NCBI GenBank assembly: GCA_016713525.1 | Contig: JADJOZ010000001.1 | Coordinates: forward strand, 372,001 to 436,000 | Length of the DNA stretch: 64,000 nt | Reading direction: 5' to 3' | From: Bacteroidota bacterium | GTDB taxonomy: Bacteria > Bacteroidota > Bacteroidia > AKYH767-A > OLB10 | Shown here: positions 60,079-64,000 of the stretch, one piece after another | How positions within the stretch are numbered: position 1 is the stretch's first letter | Layout: each line of letters starts with the position of its first letter | Notes under the pieces: model-generated | Told to the model about the DNA's origin: nothing | The model's database searches: none | What the model saw: the letters and a program-made list of their open reading frames with translations, nothing else | Translations under genes and position numbers: made by a program

Positions 60079-61077
60079 ATGAAACCAACATCTTTAGTAA
60101 CCGGCGGAGCAGGCTTTATTGGTGCTCACGTAACCAATGAATTGGTAAAAATGGGTCACCAGGTAATTGTCCTCGATGATCTTAGTGGGGGTTTTCAGGA
60201 AAATGTTAATCCTAAAGCTGTTTTTATCAAAGGATCTATTACAGATGCCGATTTGATTGCTAAATTATTCGAGGAACACAAATTTGATTATGTATATCAC
60301 CTTGCTGCCTATGCTGCTGAAGGTTTAAGTCATTTTATAAAGAGATTCAATTACACCAATAATCTAATTGGAAGTGTTATTCTGATTAATGAAGCAGTTA
60401 AGCATAAAATCAAATGCTTTGTCTTTACTTCTTCAATCGCTGTATACGGGGCTGCTAAACCTCCAATGCGTGAAGACACAATTCCATTACCAGAAGATCC
60501 ATACGGAATTGCCAAACTTGCTGTGGAACAGGATTTGAAATGTACTCATGAAATGTTCGGCCTCAATTACGTGACTTTCCGTCCTCATAATGTATATGGT
60601 GAGTATCAGAATCTGGGTGATCGTTACCGCAATGTGGTTGGGATTTTTATGAATCAGCTGATGCAGGGTAAACAACTTACTGTGTTCGGTGATGGTGGTC
60701 AAACGCGTGCATTCAGCTATATAGGTGATGTTGCTCCTTATATTGCGCAATGTGTGGATGTTCCTGCTGCTTACAACAAGATATTTAATATTGGTGCCGA
60801 TCAGGATTATTCTGTTGCTGAACTTGCTAAAACTACAATGAAAGCTATTGGTATCACCGGCGAATTGCGTCACCTCCCGGCACGTAATGAAGTGGTTCAT
60901 GCCCATTCTGATCACTCTAAAATTAAGAGTGTGTTTAATATGACTCCTGCCTTAGGTTTGTACGATGGACTGAAGAAAATGTCTGATTGGGCTAAAAACG
61001 CAGGTATCCGTAAAAGTCCGAAATTTGAAAACATTGAAATAACCGAGAAGCTTCCAGCTGTCTGGCTCGAAGATTAA
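60079..61077 (+). CDS. NAD-dependent nucleotide-sugar epimerase/dehydratase
   Basis: The 332-residue extended SDR has the cofactor motif VTGGAGFIGAHV at residues 7-18, DDLS after strand 2, the YHLAAYAAEG region, the catalytic Ser in FTSSIAVYG and the catalytic pair Y-x3-K in DPYGIAKLAVEQ. FRPHNVYGEYQ follows as in UDP-glucose 4-epimerase relatives. It should epimerise or dehydrate a nucleotide sugar for surface glycan. The glycosyltransferase gene starts one base after its stop, so they are translationally coupled. Confidence 0.87.
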   Translation: MKPTSLVTGGAGFIGAHVTNELVKMGHQVIVLDDLSGGFQENVNPKAVFIKGSITDADLIAKLFEEHKFDYVYHLAAYAAEGLSHFIKRFNYTNNLIGSVILINEAVKHKIKCFVFTSSIAVYGAAKPPMREDTIPLPEDPYGIAKLAVEQDLKCTHEMFGLNYVTFRPHNVYGEYQNLGDRYRNVVGIFMNQLMQGKQLTVFGDGGQTRAFSYIGDVAPYIAQCVDVPAAYNKIFNIGADQDYSVAELAKTTMKAIGITGELRHLPARNEVVHAHSDHSKIKSVFNMTPALGLYDGLKKMSDWAKNAGIRKSPKFENIEITEKLPAVWLED

Positions 61078-61078
61078 T

Positions 61079-62173
61079 ATGCCGCGAATTTTATTTATTG
61101 CTTCTCATCGTCCCGATCGCTCACCGGCACAACGTTTCCGGTTTGAGCAATATTTATCCTGCCTGAAAGAAAATGGCATCGATTATGATTTTTCGTACTT
61201 TATAACCGAGGCCGATGATAAGATATTTTATGCTCCGGGAAATCTGATGAATAAATTGCTGGTGTTCTTCAAAAGTGCACTCCGCCGTTTTCGTGATGTG
61301 TTAAATGCCGATAAGTATGATATCATTTTTGTGCAGCGTGAAGCATTCATGACCGGATCATCCTTCTTTGAAAAACGTTTCGCTAAAAGCAAAGCTCGCC
61401 TGGTATTCGATTTCGATGATGCTATATGGTATCACGATGTTTCCGAAGCCAATAAAAAGTTTGGCTGGCTGAAAGATCCAAGCAAAACCGGAAGAATAAT
61501 AGGTTTGTCGGATCTGGTTTTTGCAGGCAATCAATATCTCGCCGACTACGCAGCGCGCTTCAATAACAAAGTTGTCATTGTGCCTACAACTATCGATACC
61601 GAAGAATATAAACCGGTTCGAAATGTGAAGCGATCCGATAAAGTAGTAATAGGGTGGAGTGGGAGTATCACCACCATCCGTCACTTTGAACTGGCCTTGC
61701 CATTTCTGAAAATTCTGAAAGAAAAATATGGCGATAAAATTGACATCCGCGTTATTGGAGATGGCAATTATAAGAATGCTGAACTTGGAATTCAGGGATT
61801 AGCCTGGCGTAAAGAAACGGAACTTGATGAGCTGAGTTCTTTTGATATCGGCATTATGCCAATTCCCGATGACGACTGGTCGAAGGGCAAATGCGGACTC
61901 AAAGGTCTGCAATATATGGCTCTCGAAATAGCAACCGTGATGTCACCGGTGGGTGTGAATAGTGAGATTATTCAAAATGGAGTGAATGGTTTCCTGGCTG
62001 CTACTACAGAAGAATGGGTGAATGCAATCAGTAATCTGATCGATGATCAGGAACTCAGAAATCGTTTTGGTAAAAATGCACGCACAACTGTCATCGATAA
62101 ATATTCCGTTGCCTCACAGAAAAAAGTATATTTAAGTTCATTTCAACAATTAATTACGAATAAAAAGAACTAA
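61079..62173 (+). CDS. Glycosyltransferase, GT4-like
   Basis: The 364-residue protein has the two-Rossmann GT-B layout. The C-terminal half contains VVIGWSGSITTIRHFE, the DIGIMPIPDDDWSKGKCG region, and the sugar-nucleotide segment LKGLQYMALEIATVMSPVG with NGVNGFLA, all typical of glycosyltransferase family 4/1. It transfers a sugar to a lipid-linked or polysaccharide acceptor at the inner membrane. Donor and acceptor are unknown. It lies between the epimerase gene and gcvT with gaps of one and two bases. Confidence 0.82.
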   Translation: MPRILFIASHRPDRSPAQRFRFEQYLSCLKENGIDYDFSYFITEADDKIFYAPGNLMNKLLVFFKSALRRFRDVLNADKYDIIFVQREAFMTGSSFFEKRFAKSKARLVFDFDDAIWYHDVSEANKKFGWLKDPSKTGRIIGLSDLVFAGNQYLADYAARFNNKVVIVPTTIDTEEYKPVRNVKRSDKVVIGWSGSITTIRHFELALPFLKILKEKYGDKIDIRVIGDGNYKNAELGIQGLAWRKETELDELSSFDIGIMPIPDDDWSKGKCGLKGLQYMALEIATVMSPVGVNSEIIQNGVNGFLAATTEEWVNAISNLIDDQELRNRFGKNARTTVIDKYSVASQKKVYLSSFQQLITNKKN

Positions 62174-62175
62174 TC

Positions 62176-63258
62176 ATGAAACAAACAGCTTTAACAAACC
62201 AACATATAGCACTTGGTGCAAAAATGGTAGAATTTGCAGGATACAACATGCCTGTTTTATATTCGGGAATTAATGATGAGCATGAAACAGTAAGAAAAAA
62301 AGTTGGTGTTTTTGATGTTTCTCACATGGGCGAATTTATTCTCAAAGGCGCCGATGCGCTTGATCTCATTCAACGTGTAACAAGCAACGATGCATCGAAA
62401 CTTACCGATGGGAAAGTGCAGTATTCATGTCTTCCCAATTCAACAGGTGGTATTGTCGATGATTTATTGGTTTACCGGATTGATGAAGCAACTTATATGC
62501 TGGTTGTGAATGCATCGAACATTGAAAAAGACTGGAACTGGATTCAGTCACACAATACCAAAGGTGTTGAAATGCATAATATTTCTGATAAAACTTCATT
62601 GCTCGCAGTGCAAGGTCCTGATGCAATTAAAGCATTGCAGTCACTTACCGATGTGGATCTTGCCTCTATCGAATATTACAATTTTGTGAAAGGTACCTTT
62701 GCAGGGAAAGCCAATATTTTGATCTCTGCTACAGGATATACCGGTGCCGGTGGGTTTGAAATTTATTTCGAAAATGAACATGCACAACATATCTGGAATG
62801 AAGTTTTTAAGGCGGGCGCTCCTTACGGGATGAAACCTGCTGGCCTCGGTTGCCGCGATACACTTCGTCTGGAAATGGGATTCTGCCTGTATGGGAATGA
62901 TATCGATGACTCTACATCTCCAATTGAAGCAGGTTTGGGCTGGATTACCAAGTTTACCAAAGAATTTACCAATTCCGCATCATTGAAAAAACAAAAGGAA
63001 GATGGTGTTACCCGCAAACTGGTAGCTTTCGAAATGATCGATCGCGGAATTCCCCGTCACGGCTACCCAATTCAGGATGCCAATGGGAATGTTATCGGTG
63101 AAGTTACCTCCGGAACGCAATCTCCATCCCTGCAAAAGGCCATTGGAATGGGCTATGTAACTACCGCAAATTCAAAGGAAGGAAGTGAAATATATATCAA
63201 CGTTAGAGATAAAGTCCTGAAAGCCAGCGTTGTAAAACTTCCATTTTATAAAAAGTAA
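62176..63258 (+). CDS. gcvT: Glycine cleavage system aminomethyltransferase
   Basis: The 360-residue T-protein transfers the methylene group from lipoyl-bound aminomethyl to tetrahydrofolate. Motifs include EFAGYNMPVLYSGI, VGVFDVSHMGEF at about residues 42-53, LLVYRIDEATYMLVVNASN with the folate-binding Asn, GYTGAGGFEIYF, and CRDTLRLEMGFCLYGNDID. Length is normal. It is the last gene of the epimerase cluster by spacing, though its metabolic role is unrelated; gcvH and gcvP are not in the window. Confidence 0.94.
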   Translation: MKQTALTNQHIALGAKMVEFAGYNMPVLYSGINDEHETVRKKVGVFDVSHMGEFILKGADALDLIQRVTSNDASKLTDGKVQYSCLPNSTGGIVDDLLVYRIDEATYMLVVNASNIEKDWNWIQSHNTKGVEMHNISDKTSLLAVQGPDAIKALQSLTDVDLASIEYYNFVKGTFAGKANILISATGYTGAGGFEIYFENEHAQHIWNEVFKAGAPYGMKPAGLGCRDTLRLEMGFCLYGNDIDDSTSPIEAGLGWITKFTKEFTNSASLKKQKEDGVTRKLVAFEMIDRGIPRHGYPIQDANGNVIGEVTSGTQSPSLQKAIGMGYVTTANSKEGSEIYINVRDKVLKASVVKLPFYKK

Positions 63259-63266
63259 AGTTTAGT

Positions 63267-63274
63267 TAACTTTG
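63267..63274 (+). promoter_or_regulatory. -7 box upstream of comB
   Basis: TAACTTTG followed by C matches the Bacteroidota -7 consensus just after gcvT and 98 bases before the comB start. There is no clear -33 element. Confidence 0.4.
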
Positions 63275-63372
63275 CGCGGATTTTGGATAAAGAATCCCGG
63301 ATCTGTTTAATGACAGCATTTTTCGTTGCCTGATGGGTTGATAATTCCAACCACAAGTAAGCACCTTGCGCT

Positions 63373-64000
63373 ATGAAGAAAAAGAGTATTGACGTTTGTT
63401 TTTCGCCTGCATTGTTTCATCTTTATGATGCATCCGAAAGTATTGTGGTGGTGATAGATGTTTTAAGAGCTACATCGTCGATTTGTATTGCCTTTGAACA
63501 TGGGGTACGAAGCATTGTGCCGGTTTCAAAAGTGGAAGAAAGCAGTGCATACCGCGCTAAAGGGTATCTGGTTGGTGCTGAAAGAAAAGGTGAGATGGTG
63601 GAAGGCTTTGATCTTGGAAATTCTCCTTTCAGCTACATGGATCCAAAAGTTAAAGATCGCGATATAGCACTTACTACTACCAATGGCACACAGGCAATTG
63701 CTATTGCACGAAATGCATTCCAGATTGCAATCGGTTCATTCCTGAATCAGGATGCACTTTGCAACTGGCTGAAACAACAAAATCGCAATGTGATTTTACT
63801 TTGCTCGGGATGGAAGAATTCGTTTAATTTTGAAGACACCCTTTTTGCAGGAGCAGTAGTACATAAATTACTCGATAGTTTTGAATTAACCGATCATCGG
63901 GATTCTGCTCTGGCAGCAATGCAATTATATGATCTTGCTAAAGATGATCTTTATGGTTTTCTGGAACAATCATCACACCGCAAAAGACTCGAGAAACTTC
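63373..64000 (+). CDS. comB: 2-phosphosulfolactate phosphatase family protein, partial
   Basis: The gene runs off the right edge; 209 residues are visible. It matches the ComB family: KKSIDVCFSPALFHLY, IVVVIDVLRATSSICIAF at about 24-41, GYLVGAERKGEMVEGFDLG, LTTTNGTQAI and FEDTLFAGAVVHKL. ComB dephosphorylates 2-phosphosulfolactate in coenzyme M synthesis in archaea; in bacteria the true substrate is often unclear, and Bacteroidota may use it in sulfolactate metabolism or sulfonolipid-related routes. That last point is inference. Confidence 0.88.
   Translation, partial: MKKKSIDVCFSPALFHLYDASESIVVVIDVLRATSSICIAFEHGVRSIVPVSKVEESSAYRAKGYLVGAERKGEMVEGFDLGNSPFSYMDPKVKDRDIALTTTNGTQAIAIARNAFQIAIGSFLNQDALCNWLKQQNRNVILLCSGWKNSFNFEDTLFAGAVVHKLLDSFELTDHRDSALAAMQLYDLAKDDLYGFLEQSSHRKRLEKL

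Overview
The window reads as a Bacteroidota chromosome segment. The support is direct: five secreted proteins carry type IX secretion (T9SS) sorting domains, promoters match the phylum-specific TTG-N(17-23)-TAnnTTTG form, starts mostly lack Shine-Dalgarno sequences, and families such as DUF4199, DUF4153 and OstA-like are typical of the phylum. I cannot place it below phylum from the sequence alone. TGA is used as a normal stop by several intact genes, so the code is standard.

Layout. 0-5.4 kb: a truncated rRNA methyltransferase (rlmD), a T9SS protein, ornithine aminotransferase (frameshifted), DUF4199, FAD oxidoreductase. 5.5-10.1 kb: a membrane protein (DUF4153), a VWA protein and a MoxR/ChlI-like AAA+ ATPase, arranged as one unit. 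10.9-15.2 kb: the most accessory-looking part, two different P-loop ATPases, the second with a TPR array, bracketed by five copies of a 28-bp quasi-palindromic repeat. 15.2-20.6 kb: T9SS and PKD surface proteins around an HxlR regulator/oxidoreductase pair. 20.8-24.2 kb: a methyltransferase, a repeat-rich non-coding stretch with tRNA-Ala(GGC), a hemerythrin operon and a lone response regulator. 24.3-28.9 kb: a 1.5k-residue T9SS protein. 29.1-40.1 kb: housekeeping and metabolism (homogentisate dioxygenase, AsmA-like, fumarylacetoacetase-like, Rel/SpoT, Fur, STAS, PurA, OstA-like). 40.1-53.8 kb: DUF4199 and a giant SprB-repeat adhesin of about 4,384 codons. 54.2-64 kb: lipase, YiiX-like hydrolase, acetyltransferase, MiaE, then surface-polysaccharide genes, gcvT and a truncated comB.

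How genes work together. HmgA and the FAH-family protein are the two late steps of tyrosine breakdown. CapD-like dehydratase, epimerase and glycosyltransferase form a cell-surface glycan group. The five T9SS cargo genes cover more than a third of the window and point to a gliding or adhesive surface lifestyle. The VWA/MoxR pair and the twin-ATPase locus are the least understood units; the twin-ATPase locus with its flanking 28-bp dyads is my best candidate for an undescribed system.

Quality caution. Five genes are broken by single-base indels, mostly in short A/T homopolymers; the giant adhesin has two in-frame TGA codons; and a PKD gene lacks about 80 bp. The homopolymer pattern looks more like residual sequencing error than gene decay, so joined products are given and the break points stated.
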